Source: a virus
Direction: 5' to 3' (one strand)
Virus record (IMG/VR): IMGVR_UViG_3300034374_001491
Coordinates: 1 to 22,675 of that record
DNA: 22,675 nt
Shown: piece after piece, positions 22,190-22,675 of the stretch
Layout of the letters: every line of letters begins with the position of its first letter
Numbering within the stretch: position 1 is the first letter of the stretch
Notes under the pieces: generated by a model
The model's database searches: none
What the model saw: only the letters and a program-made list of their open reading frames with translations
What the model was told of the DNA's origin: nothing
Made by a program: the position numbers and the translations under genes

Positions 22190-22675
22190 TTATTTCCTTT
22201 GTTGAGATTTAAGATTAATAATGTCAAGAATCGCAGAAGAAGCATCATTAATGTTTCCTGTCTTACGAACCTTGCCAATTTTATTTCTTATTAACTCTCT
22301 ACCAGAACTTGTTGACGACTTAGCTGTACCTGCTTTTACTACTTTAGGTGCATTAGCTACTTTCTTTTGTATGATAGGTTTTCTATCTTTTAAAGATTGA
22401 TAGCTCATAGCATCTTTTGCAACCATTAAAAATCTATGATCTGCAAGTGTTCCAATTTCTTGATCATTAAAACCATAGTCTCGTAATGAATTACGTAGGT
22501 TAGTTTTAAATGAATCAGATTTTTTAGGATCTGCAAACTCAGGTATTTTTTGTGCTGCTAACTCTTTCTGTGTATCAAGGAACTCTTGGTATTGTTTTTG
22601 TTGAGCTTCTTTTGCTTTACTTTGTATTTCACTTAGCTGCTCTTGTTGTTGTCTTAACTGGTAGTCCAGTCGGGC
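22190..22675 (-). CDS. Capsid scaffolding protein (partial; N-terminus outside window)
   Basis: The - strand frame is open from the right edge to the TAA at 22190-22192, giving the last 161 residues. It does not begin at the internal Met at 22426. The visible part opens with a Gln/Glu/Lys-rich coiled coil (YQLRQQQEQLSEIQSKAKEA), then IPEFADPKKSDSFKTNLRN, then a characteristic DYGFNDQEIGTLADHRFLMV, and a basic tail with APKVVKAGTAKSSTSS and ILDIINLKSQQRK. Coiled coil followed by an YGF..QE...L.DHR.L..A.DA segment and a basic C-terminus, directly before the coat gene, is typical of podovirus scaffolds, whose C-terminus binds the coat protein. Confidence 0.85.
   Translation of the reverse strand, partial: ARLDYQLRQQQEQLSEIQSKAKEAQQKQYQEFLDTQKELAAQKIPEFADPKKSDSFKTNLRNSLRDYGFNDQEIGTLADHRFLMVAKDAMSYQSLKDRKPIIQKKVANAPKVVKAGTAKSSTSSGRELIRNKIGKVRKTGNINDASSAILDIINLKSQQRK

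Noticed and set aside
1-22675. tRNA genes, integrase, attachment sites, phage RNA polymerase promoters
   Set aside because: No cloverleaf-like segment, recombinase gene, or repeated promoter-like motif before genes was found by eye; computational scans were not possible here.

Overview
The window is part of the genome of a tailed phage. It is strongly A+T-rich, almost entirely coding, and its genes are joined by ATGA/TAATG start-stop overlaps. A SU10-type major capsid protein, a short-tail adaptor and nozzle pair, internal (ejection) proteins including a T7 gp13/GNAT-like one, and several S74-type fibres point to a podovirus. The low G+C and gene style resemble marine phages of low-G+C alphaproteobacteria (pelagiphage-like). 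That host assignment is inference; no host gene, tRNA, integrase or CRISPR was seen.

Layout. Positions 1-884 (+ strand) hold the tail end of a non-structural operon: the 3' end of an unknown gene, two small unknown proteins and a DUF3310 / T7 gp1.7-like protein. At 881-884 this operon meets the opposing late operon, the stop codons sharing TTAA. Everything from 22675 down to 881 is on the - strand. In transcription order: scaffold (partial), major capsid protein, small head/decoration-type proteins, head-tail adaptor, tail nozzle, a nine-gene fibre/adhesin block (17856 to 10962), an internal-virion block (10965 to 3809) ending in a 1068-residue protein, and a lysis-like/accessory block (3806 to 881) with small membrane proteins, a lysozyme-like virion/endolysin protein, a metallophosphoesterase and a zinc ribbon.

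How the genes work together. Scaffold and coat build the head; adaptor and nozzle close it and form the short tail; the fibres, two with self-cleaving S74 chaperone domains, bind the host; the Gly-rich, Lys-rich and very large proteins are the likely DNA-ejection set; the last block probably lyses the cell. Portal and terminase are not here and would be expected beyond the right edge.

Two very short genes that are easily missed were recovered by hand (54 aa at 1455-1619; 31-aa membrane protein at 9710-9805). Three starts were revised (3294, 13476, 18007). Unusually G/C-rich hairpins stand out in the only sizeable noncoding gaps, just after the capsid gene and just after the next gene. I see no clear evidence of a wholly new system; the most interesting items are these RNA structures, the hidden mini-genes and the fibre repeat architecture.
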